Positions 48,131 through 58,942 of a stretch of 64,000 nucleotides of DNA are shown one piece after another. The stretch covers positions 3,162,001 through 3,226,000 of the forward strand of contig OZ218954.1 in the NCBI GenBank assembly GCA_965112735.1, written 5' to 3'. How positions within the stretch are numbered: position 1 is the stretch's first letter; each line of letters begins with the position of its first letter. A model generated the notes under the pieces. It saw only the letters and a program-made list of their open reading frames with translations. It was not told the origin of the DNA and made no database searches. The translations under genes and the position numbers were made by a program. The stretch is from Phaeosaccion multiseriatum. Lineage: Eukaryota; Ochrophyta, other classes.

Positions 48131-51100
48131 ATGGGGCGAGCTGGGCTTGTAAGCGTGCTGCTCCTCGGGAGTGGTACAGCAATGTCATTGGCCGCCGAAG
48201 TGCCACTTCCCACGAGTGATTGCACGGGCTTCACAAGTGAGTTCCCCACACAGAAGGAATACAAGAGAAGAGAGGAGAGAGTCTTTGCGCTTGAGTCTGA
48301 ACTTGCAGTAGCCTTCCGCCTGTCGTGTGTTCCCTTCATGATGGCTAGATAAGTAAACGAAGGTTCTCCTCCTCACCAAGTCAAGGATAGCTACAGAATC
48401 TCTCTCCCTCCAACTCAACTCCTCCACCCCCTCCTCCACAGCGTCGTACGATGCGGACCGCGACACCACCACCTGGACCGCTTCCTCATCCCTCACTTGT
48501 GGCAGCGGCGAGGCCGTCTCCGTCCAGGACGAGGGCCAATCCTTGATTGTAAGTAGGCCTGGAGGGATGAAGACTTCGTTGCCTGACGTCTCTGACGCTG
48601 CCCTCCACCCCTCTCGTACCCCGCCCTCCCCCCTACCCTCCTTCCCCAACCGAACAACCACAGATCGACGTTGGCACCTACGACGTCGTCTTCGATGGCG
48701 TAACCTTCGATATCGGCAGCTTCGCTACATCCTCCTGCTCCGGGGGAGCCTCCTTGGACATCATCGGAGATGCGGCGGAGGGGTCGGTCACCTTCAACGG
48801 CAGTGGAAGTGAAACAGCACTGTCTCTCCGCGGCAACGGTGCCGACGTGGACGTCAATGTGCCGGCTTTCTTCAACGACTGGGTGAGTTGTCTAACAACA
48901 GGAGCAAAGCCCCAGCAGTCCTTGCTGACCAACCGCTTGTCTGCCTTCTTGCCTTGTCTGCTCGCCCTATCGTGCCTGCTCGCTTTGCTTTGTGGGCACC
49001 GTCTGCTCTTCGCTTTGCAGAGAAATGGAGCCTTTGCGGCGGCTGAGTCCTCATGCCCCACCAAGCTCACCTTCGGGTCCGATGCCATCTTCACCGGAAT
49101 CACGCGCACCGGATTGTCAGGTTTTGAAAGTGAGCAGCAGAGAACTGGGACTGTGTGTACCTTGAGGAAGATGGGACCACAACAGGCTCTGTGTATTTGC
49201 GGGTGGGGTGGCTGGGCCAAGAAATGAATTGGTCACTTTCTTTGTCGTTGCTTTTGCTCACGTTCGATGCAAATGCAAACTCCTACCCCCCTCCCCTTCC
49301 CCAGCCACCTGGGAAGTGCAAGGCCGAGCTGCCTTCTACAATGTCGCCGAACCTGTCGATCAGATAGGCATCGGGCAGCAGTCTCGGTTTGGAACATGCG
49401 TGGAGCTCGGCCCCGGTGTAAGTGTGTGCCATTGCTCCCGTATGTATCTTCTTTTACCGCCCTGCCGATGATCTCTTTTCGAAGTTGCTGTGTTGCTGCT
49501 GCTGATGCTGCTGCTTTCAGTTTCGGTGTATTCGCCCTCCGCCGTCCCCACTGCTGCACATCTCTGGCTGCTGGCTTGCACTCCTACGCCCTCTTGTGCA
49601 GTGGGATGTCGATCTCACCCCCAAGCCTTGCCCCCTACCCTGCCCTTCTGTCTCATCCGAATTGCAGGTGCCTCTGCCAGCATCCACGGCCTTCTCTGAC
49701 GCCATCCTGCCATTTGAGCTGTGCGAAGACGCCATCTACGCACCCGTGTCCGTCGGAATTGATCTTCCCAACGGTTGCGGTGGGATGACAAGTGAGTGAT
49801 CGAGGAGTGAGACTTGCGTGTAATAGAGAGAGAGGAGGAGGAAGAGGAAGGAGGAAGGGAGAGAGGCTGCTGGATGTGTGTGTGTGGGGGGGGGAAGGGG
49901 TCATTTTTCCAATCCGCCCTCTTCTTCGCTCATGGGCTGACACACACACCCCGCTGTTTGCTACCCCCTGTGTGCCGCTCGTTCCTTGCCCTCTCTCTGC
50001 CCGGACCAACACCCCCGTCCTCCACAGAGTCGTACGATGCGGATAGCGACACCACCACCTGGACCGCTTCCTCATCCCTCACCTGTGGCAGCCTAGAGAC
50101 CGAGGTCGTCAGCGTCAGGGAGGAGGGCCAATCCTTGATTGTAAGCAGGCCTGGAGGGACGAAGACTTCGTTGCCTGATGTCTCTGACGCTCCACCCCTC
50201 TCGTACCCCTCCCCCCTACCCTTTCCCAACCGAACAACCACAGATCGACGTTGGCACCTACGACGTCGTCTTCAATGTCGTAACCTTTGATGTCGGCAGC
50301 TTCGCTACAAGATCCTGCTCCGGGGGAGCCTCCTTGGACATCATCGGAGATGCGGCGGTGGGGTCGGTCACCTTCAACGGCAGTGGAAGTGGAACAGCAC
50401 TGTCTCTCAGCGGAAACGGTGCCGACGTGGACATCAATGTGCCGGCTTTCTTCAACGACTGGGTGAGTTGTCAAAGCAACAACAGCAATGCCCAAGCAGT
50501 CCTTTGCTGACCAACCGCTTGTCTGCTTCCTTCCTACCTCACCACCTCCTGCTTGTCAGCTTCCTTGCTTTGTCTGCTTCCTTCCAACCTCACCACCTGC
50601 TTGTCTGCCTTCTTGCCTTGTCTGCCCGCCCTATCGTGCCTGCTCGCTTTGCTTTGTGGGCACCTTCCGCTCTTCTCTTTGCAGGAAAATGGAGCCGATG
50701 CGTCGGCGCAGTCCTCATGCTCCACCATGCTCACCTTCGGGTCCGATGCCATCTTCACCGGAATCACGGGCACCGGAGTGTCCGCTTTTGAAAGTGAGCA
50801 GCAGAGAACTGGGACTGTGTGTATGTGGCCTTGAGGAAGGCGGAACAACAACTGGGCTCTGTGTGTGGTGTGGTGTGGCCTTGCTTGCGGGTGGCTGGGG
50901 TGGGTGGGCCAACGAATTGTTGTTCTTTGTCGTTGCTTATTGCTCACGTTCGAAGCAAATGCAAACACCTACCCCCCTCCCCTTCCCCAGCCACGTGGGA
51001 AGTGCAAGGCCGAGCTGCCTTCCACGATGTCGCCACACCGGCCGATCAGCGAGGCACGGGGCAGCAGTCTCGGTTTGGAACATGCGTGGAGCTCGGCCCC

Positions 51101-53659
51101 GGTGTAAGTGTGTGCCATTGCTCCCGTATGTATCTTCTTTTACCGCCCTGCCTGCCTCTCCCCTCTCATTCTTCTCGACTCGATGTCCCCTTCCTTGCTG
51201 CTGTTCCTGCTTGCTGATGCTGCTGCTGTCAGTTTCAGTGTATTCGCCCTCCGCGTCCCCACTGCTGCATCTCTGGCTGCTTGCTGGCACTCCTACGCCC
51301 TCTTGTGCAGTGGGATGTCGATCTCACCCCCAAACCTTGCCCCCTAACCTGCCCTTCTGTCTCATCCGATTTGCAGGTGCCTCTGCCGGCATCCACGGCG
51401 AACTACCCTGACCCCATCCTGCCGTTTGAGCTGTGCGAAGACGCCATCTACACACCGTTCGACGGAATTGATCTTCCCAGCGGTTGCGATGGGATGACAC
51501 GTGAGTGATCGAGGAGCGAGACTTGCGTGTAATGGAGAGAGAGGAGGAGGAAGAGGAAGGAGTGATGTGAGGCTGCTGTGGGATTTTTCTTTTTCCAATC
51601 CGCCCTTTTCTTCGCTCATGCCTTGACACACACACACCGCTCACTCATTGCGCTGTTTGCTACCCCTGTGTGCCGCTCGTTCCTTGCCCTCTCTCTGCCC
51701 GGACCAACACCCCCGTCGCTCCTCCACAGCGTCGTACGATGCGGATAGCGACACCACCACCTGGACCGCTTCCTCGTCCCTCACCTGTGGCAGCGGCGAA
51801 ACCGTCGACGTCAAGGACGAGGGCCAATCCTTGATTGTAAGTAGGCCTGGAGGGATGAAAACTTCGTCGCCTGACGTCTCTGACGCTTCACCCCTCTCGT
51901 ACCCCTCCCCCCTACCCTTCCCCAACCAAACAACCACAGATCGACGTTAGCACCTACGACGTCGTCTTCGATGGCGTAACCATCAATGTCGGCAGCTTCG
52001 CTACACCCTCCTGCTCCGGGGGAGCCACCTTGGACATCATCGGAGATGCGGCGGAGGGGTCGGTCACCTTCAACGGCAGTTTTGGAAGTGGAACACCACT
52101 GACTCTCAGCGGCAACGGTGCCGACGTGGACATCAATGTGCCGGCTTTCTTCAACAACTGGGTGAGTTGTCTAAACAACAGCAAAGCCCCAGGAGTCCTT
52201 TGCTGGCCAACCGCTTGTCTACTTCCTTCCTACCTCACCACCTGCTTGTCTGCCTTCTTGCCTTGTCTGCCCGCCCTATCGTGTCTGCCCGCTTTGCTTT
52301 GTGCGCACCGTCCGCTCTTCTCTTTGCAGGAAAATGGACCCAATGCGGCGGCTCAGTCCTCATGCTCCACCAAGCTCACCTTCGGGTCCGATGCCATCTT
52401 CACGAGAATGACGGGCACCGGACTTTTTGCTATTGAAAGTGAGCAACAGAGAACTGGGACTGTGTGTATGTGGCCTTGAGGAAGATGGGACCACAACAGG
52501 CTTTGTGTGTGTGTGATGTGGCCTTGCGGGTGGGGTGGCTGGGCCAATGAATTGTTGTTCTTTGTCGTTGCTTGCTCACGTTCGAAGCAAATGCAAACTC
52601 CTACCACCCTCCCCTTCCCCAGCCACCTGGGAAGTGCAAGGCCGAGCTGCCTTCTACGATGTCGCCAGACCGGTCAATCAGATAGGCACGGGGCAGCAGT
52701 CTCGGTTTGGAACATGCGTGGAGCTCGGCCCCGGTGTAAGTGTGTACCATTGCTCCCGTGTGTATCTTCACTTACAGCCCTGCCTGCCTCTCCCCTCTCA
52801 TTCTTCTCGACTCGATGTCCCCCGCCATGCCTGTGTGTGTCTTTTGAAGCCTTCCTTGCTGCTGTTCCTGCTTGCTGATGCTGCTGCTTTCAGTTTCAGT
52901 GTATTCGCCCTCCGCCGTCCCCACTGCTGCATCTCTGGCTGCTTGCAGGCACTCCTACGCCCTCTTGTGCAGTGGGATGTCGATCTCACCCCCAAGCCTT
53001 GCCCCCTACCCTGCCCTTCTGTCTCATCCGATTTGCAGGTGCCTCTGCCAGCATCAACGGCGAACTACCCTGACCCCATCCTGCCATTTGAGCTGTGCGA
53101 AGACGCCATCTACGCCCCCGAAACCTCTCTTCCCACACCCACTCCCACCTCCCCCCCTACCCCTCCTTCCGTCGCTACCCTTCCCCCCACATCCACTTCC
53201 ACCTCTCCGCCTGTGACTACCCCCACGGAGGTGGACTGTCCCGCCCTGGGGTGGGCAGACAGCTGTGGCGCCTACACCGACGCTGATTCGTGCAACTGCT
53301 GGACCGACTCCTCCTTCGCATGCTCGTGGACCGACGGCAGCTGCAGCACTGGCGGTGGCGTGTGCGAGGGAGTGGCCGCCTGCGGTGTGGGTGAGCAGAC
53401 CTGCGTCTATGTTCCTGGTGGCTGCCTGGGCATGAGCGGCTGTGTGGCGGAAACCAGTTGCATGTACTGCGGCTTCGGTTCCTACGATGCATGCCCCACA
53501 GGTGACATCGATCCCAACGATCCGTGTGCCGATGTCGGAGCCTGTGGCGTGGGTGGGCAGACGTGTGAAACCGCCACCTGCCCGGGCCCCGTAGGGTGCA
53601 TTGGCGACGAGCCCTGCAGGTACTGCGGATTCGGGACATTCGAGGAGTGCAGCAAGTAG
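48131..53659 (+). CDS. cassette gene 3: secreted repeat protein, three cassettes, distinct tail
   Basis: Signal exon 48131-48236 (MGRAGLVSVLLLGSG, one codon shorter than its paralogues), cassettes covering 48442-53659; 941 aa, phases consistent. The last E exon (52973-53659) runs without introns to the stop and encodes a tail different from genes 1 and 2: a Pro/Thr/Ser linker, the shared CPALGWADSCGAY module, then two tandem Cys-rich modules that each contain ACGVGxQTC and end in YCGFG. Cassettes here are the most diverged of the three genes (for example NRNGAF and FFNNW), which suggests an older copy. Function not recognised; the signal peptide and dense cysteines point to an extracellular protein. 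Confidence 0.85.
48442..49791 (+). repeat. gene 3 cassette 1
   Basis: Exons A 48442-48548, B 48664-48882, C 49021-49129, D 49305-49417, E 49602-49791. C begins RNGAFAAAE. The D-E intron lacks the segment containing CCCGCCATGCCTGTGTATG. Confidence 0.87.
50028..51500 (+). repeat. gene 3 cassette 2
   Basis: Exons A 50028-50140, B 50244-50462, C 50685-50793, D 50991-51103, E 51311-51500. The A acceptor is CCACAG/AG rather than CCACAG/CG, changing the junction residue to Lys. The B-C intron carries an extra internal duplication at 50530-50600. Confidence 0.86.
51730..53659 (+). repeat. gene 3 cassette 3 plus unique tail
   Basis: Exons A 51730-51836, B 51940-52161, C 52330-52438, D 52623-52735, E and tail 52973-53659. 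B is 3 bp longer (GSFGSGTPLTL). Confidence 0.86.
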
Positions 53660-53844
53660 GCGTTGAGTGGAGCGTATGGAAAGGGAAAGCGTGTGAGGTG
53701 GGGTGAAGTGCTTTTGTTCTGTACCATGGGGGGAGGAGGGGAGAACGAGAGAGAGAAAGAGGGAAAGAACGATAGAGATGGAGAGATAGAGAGAGAGAGG
53801 GAAAGTGACAGAGAAAGAGGGAGAACGAGATCGAGAGAGAACGA
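53660..53844 (+). other. 3' flank of cassette gene 3
   Basis: Purine-rich GAGAGA/GAAAGA sequence at 53735-53840. It does not match the 3' flank shared by genes 1 and 2. No gene seen. Confidence 0.5.
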
Positions 53845-54417
53845 GGGCTAAGAGTGGCGGAGGTGCTTCAAGGCGCTGAGGTGGGCATGTGCACCACGCG
53901 CTGTGAGGAGGGAGAGGTTATCGGTTGTTAGAGGTGTGATGGGTTGTCTTGACTTGGCATGACCTGATCTGACCGATCGACCGACCGACCGACTGACTGA
54001 CTGACTGACTGACTGACCCGACTGACTGAAGTGAAGGGGTGTAATTGTACTTGATCTCTGTATATTCTGGAGCTTACTTTACGGTGTACAGTGTACACCA
54101 TGTCTCGAGGAAGGGACGGTCGATCGCGCATGACTGAGTGCGTGCGTGCGACTTTTATCAGAGTAAGTAGGCCGTCCACCAAGCAAGGCCACGCATGTCC
54201 AAACCAAGGTAGCGATTCGTAAGTACATTTTGATTACTTAAGGACAAGAATGGAAACTCGACTCAAACTCTTCTCTCTTTCTCTCATCTCTTTCTTTGTC
54301 TTGAACATGCTAACTTCTGAGGTAGTGTCAGCGGCGCTTGCTTAGCTGCCAATCATGCCTCGCTTTTCTTTCCTCGCTAGTTACCTTGCCTGACTGACTG
54401 ACCGACTGACTGACTTA
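53845..54417. repeat. duplicated intergenic block, copy 2
   Basis: Homologue of 46490-46989, with an extra 70 bp near 54260-54345. Followed, as in copy 1, by a GAGT array. Confidence 0.75.
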
Positions 54418-54687
54418 GCGAGTGAATGAGTGAGTGAGTGAGTTAGTGAGTGAGTGAGTGAGTGAGTGAGTGAGTGAGTGAGTGAGTGAGTGAGTGAGTG
54501 AGTGAGTGAGTGAGTGAGTGAGTGAGTGAGTGAGTGAGTGAGTGAGTGAGTGAGTGAGTGAGTGAGTGAGTGAGTGAGTGAGTGAGTGAGTGAGTGAGTG
54601 AGTGAGTGAGTGAGTGAGTGAGTGAGTGAGTGAGTGAGTGAGTGAGTGAGTGAGTGAGTGAGTGAGTGAGTGAGTGAGTGAGTGAGT
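54418..54687. repeat. (GAGT)n array, about 270 bp
   Basis: Nearly pure GAGT, one third of the length of the array at 46990-47800 but in the same position relative to the duplicated block. Confidence 0.97.
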
Positions 54688-55205
54688 GCATTCTACATTC
54701 ATCGCACTGCTCTTGCCATGGCTCGCACACCGCAGTCGCAATTCTTGCCTTTCTTGCTTGGTGAAGGGCGGCTGGATCATTACATGATGCTCAGCAGTGC
54801 TCCACTCCCGCTTCCTCGCTCACGACGGGATGTGAAGTGAATGGCACTGGTCGAGTCGTGGTCCGTGAGTCGCTCCCCCCTCGCGCCTACATGCCCATCC
54901 CACCTTCGCACGGCAGAGTCTTCTTTTGCTTTCGGAGCCGACCCCAGATCGACCACTCTCCACGGCTTGCTGGTTCGTCGACTGGCTCCCATTGTGCTGT
55001 AGTTGGTGATACACGGTCCGGTCCGCTGGTCTCGCCGAGCCACTTGCTCTCTCCGACTCGCGTGGGCAGGGCCTCCTCCTCTTGCTTGCTGACTGCCTGC
55101 CCTGCCCTTCCCTACTAGTAGTCTACGCTGCCGTGCCCGTGAGGCACAAGTGCCAATCACGCTCACGTTCGTCACTCTTTTCCAACGGGAAAAGGCCCCC
55201 ATCGC
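54688..55205. other. intergenic region
   Basis: No convincing gene. A 140-codon minus-strand frame (54780-55202) is Arg/Gly/Ser-rich without recognisable structure and lies just downstream of the next minus-strand gene, so it may be its 3' untranslated region. Confidence 0.45.
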
Positions 55206-55742
55206 TCAGTAGATGACACACCCTCGCGGGGAACAACGACTTGGAGATGATGAAGATGCCACCTCATGAACAGCAGCAGAGCTGGTGGGGGAAGGGGCAC
55301 CCTCGGCAGCTGCAGCAGCAGCAGGAGCGGCAGCAGCAGCAGCAGAGCTGAGGACGGTGCTCATCGGGGCCCTTTGCTCTGCTACCGTGGCAGGAGAAGC
55401 AATTCGAAGACTTCCAAAGGCTGCGGCACTGCTCTTAGTCAGGCTCCTCCCCCCTTCCTCAGCGTCCGACTCGAACAGCTCAGCGTGCGCTTCCCGGTCA
55501 ATGGGTGAGTACTCCACGCGCTGAGGGAGAAGAGGGGCAGTCGCGGCGGTGGTGGCGTCGGAGATAGTAGCAGGACGCCCTTTGGTGCTGCCGAGTGTGT
55601 CAATCATGTCCGACATATTTCCTAAGCGCTCCTCCGCCTCTTCTAGCAAGTCTCGCTGCTGTTTCTGTAGCTGCTCTTTTTGAGGGCACGTCTTCTTTAG
55701 GGCTTGGCTAGCGCTCGGCGAGCCGGTCAATGCGCCGCTCAT
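55206..55742 (-). CDS. small Ala/Ser-rich protein with short coiled coil, unknown function
   Basis: Single open frame of 178 aa from the Met of MSGALTGSPSASQALKK (an upstream in-frame Met at 55820 would add 26 residues). Residues about 20-50 (KEQLQKQQRDLLEEAEERLG, then NMSDMIDTLGS) form an amphipathic helix or short coiled coil. The remainder is low complexity, Ala/Ser/Pro-rich, with a poly-Ala run near residues 130-150. It ends Arg-Gly-Cys-Val-Ile-Tyr, which has the Cys-aliphatic-aliphatic-X layout of prenylation sites, although Tyr is an unusual last residue. No family recognised. The codon pattern and intact helix argue for a real gene, but introns and start are uncertain. Confidence 0.5.
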   Translation of the reverse strand: MSGALTGSPSASQALKKTCPQKEQLQKQQRDLLEEAEERLGNMSDMIDTLGSTKGRPATISDATTAATAPLLPQRVEYSPIDREAHAELFESDAEEGGRSLTKSSAAAFGSLRIASPATVAEQRAPMSTVLSSAAAAAAPAAAAAAEGAPSPTSSAAVHEVASSSSPSRCSPRGCVIY

Positions 55743-55820
55743 GCTCCCCCTTTCATCTAGCCTGTGCCCATCTTGGGGGCCATCTTGGGCCCAGCGAGTC
55801 GGCCCAGCCACTCGAGCCAA

Positions 55821-57119
55821 AAAGGATCAAAAAGGTTCCCGCCAAGCGTAAGTCATTGGGCTCCAAGACGCTTGCTTGACGCGGACCCACCTTCTCCTCC
55901 CTCCCTTCCTCTCCTCTGCGCACTCTCTTGTGTGATGGCTATGCGGTTCATACATCTCGCGACGAAGCAACCATAGACTGGCATCGCGTGGCACAGACGA
56001 ACAGACGATGAGCGAGGAGGAGCCAAGGAGCGAGGGAGCGAAGCATCAGCCTCTTCCCCTCCTAGCGAGCACAGCCCAATCGCGTGCGTGCTTAGCAGCG
56101 CGCAATCCATTTAAGATTGCGTACTACTAGTACTAAACAAAGTTGAAGGGTGGACCCCCTACTATACCTGCAACGTTAGCGTGCTACCTGCTCTACCGCC
56201 GGCGCCAGCCAGCGTGCTACACGGGCAGCAGCAGCATGTTACCGGGCCCGCATTTGCTACCGAGAATGCGTCGGTAGCACGGCAGGGGTCGAGTATGGTA
56301 CTGGTGTGGAGGGAGGCGGTATCTTTCCCTCAAAACGCTCTCTCCTCTCATTTTTCTCTTTCGATCCTTCTACTGAAGTCTTCTCGTGTAATCTAAAAAA
56401 AGCATGTGTTTTAAACATGAGCTCTAGTCTAAAGCGTACACTCCTGCTCGTTGCTATATACATCACAGAGCTGCCATCCTCTCTTTTGGTTTGTATTTCT
56501 CTTCTTCCCTACTCCTCCTACTTCTCCTTCTTTTCCTCCTCCTCCTGCTGCTGTCCTCCTCCTCCTCCTCCTCCTCCTGCTGCTGCTGCTGCTGTTCATC
56601 CTCTCCTCCTGCCCCTCCTCATCCGTTACGTTGACGTCCTTCCCTCTTCCTTGTCGTCCCGCGCTGCGCTTCTCAGTCACCCACTAACTCCCTCGAGCGG
56701 GTCAGACCCTCCTATGCGCGGCAACAGAGAGACGCCCTCCCCCCGCTTGCCACCACCGCCCAACCCATGGAGGGGCTACTCCTCCATCGGCTTCGCCAAG
56801 CCAAGCAGGCGATTCTGGACACCCCCAACCTCAAACTCAAACTCGATCCCACACGCTCAATCCCAAAGTCGCCCTCAAACATGCAGTCCCATTTGATACA
56901 CCCTGTGGAAGAGTAGGAGAGAGGAAGGTACGTACGTAAGCCTACGTAACATGATACAAAGGGCGAATGAATGAACGAACGAACGAACGACGATCGATGA
57001 ACGAGGAACCCAGAGGGCCGAGGCAACAAACACACAGGAGGTGGACATCATCGGGATGGCAGTAGATGGGAGTAGCATACAAGCCATTAGGGCATGATAG
57101 CAGTAGGTGGGTCTCCTCC
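55821..57119. other. intergenic region with trinucleotide repeat
   Basis: No gene supported. 56151-56290 is GC-rich with inverted repeats (TGCTACCGA...TCGGTAGCA). 56510-56600 is a (CTC)n/(CTG)n tract that creates long leucine/serine open frames on the plus strand; these are repeat artefacts. Confidence 0.55.
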
Positions 57120-58942
57120 TCACCAGGCGGGGTTCTCGTCCTGCTGCCCGTCGCTATCAGAGTCCACTTGCACTTGCACTCCAAGGTAGTAGGCCAAAGA
57201 GCCATCGGCCCCGAACATGGGGCTGTTGGGGAGGGAGGGAGGGATGGGAGGGACGGAGGGAAGGAGCGGGGGGAGGGAGGGAGGGAGGAAGGAAGGGGAG
57301 GGACGGAGAAAGGGAGAAAGGGAGGGAGGGGGAAAGGGAGAGAGCGAGCGAGGGAGGGAGGGAGGGAGGGAGGGAGGGAGGGAGGGAGGGAGGGAGTGAG
57401 GAGGGGGGGGGAGGGGGGAAAGGGGGGCATTAGACGGGAAGGAGGAAGAGCGAGACACACAGAAAAGAACGGAGAGAAGAAGGAGCAAGAGTCAGCCAGG
57501 GAGGAGCTTATTCCAAGGCACTGAATGCAACATGAGAGGGGTGAGAGGGTGGGGTGACTTGCACGCACACTCACTCACTCACTCACTCACTCACTCCCCT
57601 CAGACTCAGTGGGAAAACCCCACCTGGACTCCGAAAGGGCGTGCCCTGGTGTAAAGCTGCACCCAACCCCTACCCCACCCCCTCCCAGCCAATTCCACCT
57701 TACCCTGGCCCACGCACGCCCCCACGCACGCACGCACGTATGCACTCAAGCACGGGCGCACCCACTTACCACATGAAGAACTGATTCCGAAAGGTGGTGC
57801 CGTCCTTGCGGTAGTTGAGCAGGTTCACGGAGCACTCTCTCCGCTCCTTGACGGCTTGGCGGATGTTGTCCACGTCTTCCTTCTTCGTCTGCCATTTGTG
57901 AGATGAATGAATGGATGGATGGATGGATGGATGGATGGATGGGTGGGTGGATGGGACGGAGGGGATGAAGGCATGGATTGATTGTTTGGTTGATTGGTTG
58001 ATTGATTGACATAACGCAGGTAGGGGGTGGGTGGGTGTAGGTGGGTGCGTGAGTGGGTGAATACGGGTGGGGAGCAAGAGGACATACAACAGCCAGGAGA
58101 TGAAGGGACTGATTGATTGATTGACATAACCAGGTAGGTGGGTGCGTCGGTGCGTGTTGGTGCGTGGGTTGGCGAGGAGGTACGTGGGTGAGTAGGAATA
58201 GGGAGAAAGAGAACAGACCCCAGCCAAGGCACTACGTGGTGGGCGTGTAAAGGGACAGCCAGCTGAGTGTCCACCTGGCACCGCGAGTTCCCCCCCACTA
58301 GCACAAACACAGCAACAGGTTTGGATCAGTGCCAATACGATACGACACAAGGCGATACTTCGTACCTCCTCGCCCTGCAGGAAGCGGCAGTTCCTCCCCT
58401 CCACTTCGCTCTTGGCGTACTGCGTGAAGGCGCAGAAGCCGTCGGAGGAGAAGATGATGGGATTGTCTTGGATCTGCAACAATGGACAGGCAGGCGAGCA
58501 CATGCATGCCGCTGGTGAGGAGGGGAAGGGTCTTTGCACGTGCTTCAATCAAGCCAGACTTGCTCCGAGAAAATAAAACGTGTGTTGTATGTGTGCGTGT
58601 GTGTCGTTGTGTCTGAATGCGATTCCTACTGCTTTGCGTTCCTCCCTCAACGAGAGCAGGCGACCGACTTACATCGGGATCCGTGAGCACAAAGCAAAGT
58701 CCCTTGTGGTCGTTCCCGTTGAGCATATCTACGAGGATCATGTCCTTTACTGACAGCTTCTTCTCTGGCTTGAACGAATGGGCCTGCTCCGCTGGTATCA
58801 CATCCCCTCCTCCGGTGTGCGCCGTGCCCGGTACTCCCTCACTCTTTTGCGTGCCGCCCCCCATCACTCCTGCTACTGCCACCGCACCCACTGCTGCCGC
58901 GGCCATAGCTCCGGCTACAGTGCTCCAGTCTGCTACTTCCAT
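57120..58942 (-). CDS. short LOV-domain protein (putative blue-light receptor)
   Basis: Exons in coding order: 58942-58673, 58473-58366, 57888-57770, 57222-57120; 199 aa, phases close to a TGA stop. Residues 1-30 contain an Ala/Gly/Val-rich hydrophobic stretch ([20 protein letters not shown]), a possible membrane anchor or targeting segment. A LOV (PAS-type, flavin-binding) core spans about 78-183: [21 protein letters not shown], then [11 protein letters not shown] with the photoactive cysteine at about 119, the NIRQAV helix, [15 protein letters not shown], and [13 protein letters not shown] at the end. These are the standard residues for FMN binding and cysteinyl-adduct formation in plant and algal LOV domains. 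There is no kinase, bZIP or F-box effector, so it resembles stand-alone short LOV proteins. Introns contain GGGA-type and other repeats. It is divergent with the DinB-like gene at 59520. Confidence 0.88.
57230..57420 (-). repeat. (GGGA)n array in the last LOV intron
   Basis: On the coding strand this is a CCCT array running straight into the acceptor CCCCAACAG, another case of a microsatellite fused to a polypyrimidine tract. Confidence 0.9.

Noticed and set aside
54780-55202. 140-codon minus-strand open frame
   Set aside because: Arg/Gly/Ser-rich without structure or homologous features; may be 3' untranslated sequence of the gene at 55206.
56306-56896. 196-codon plus-strand open frame
   Set aside because: Mostly CTC/CTG repeat (Ser/Pro/Ala runs) without a recognisable domain.
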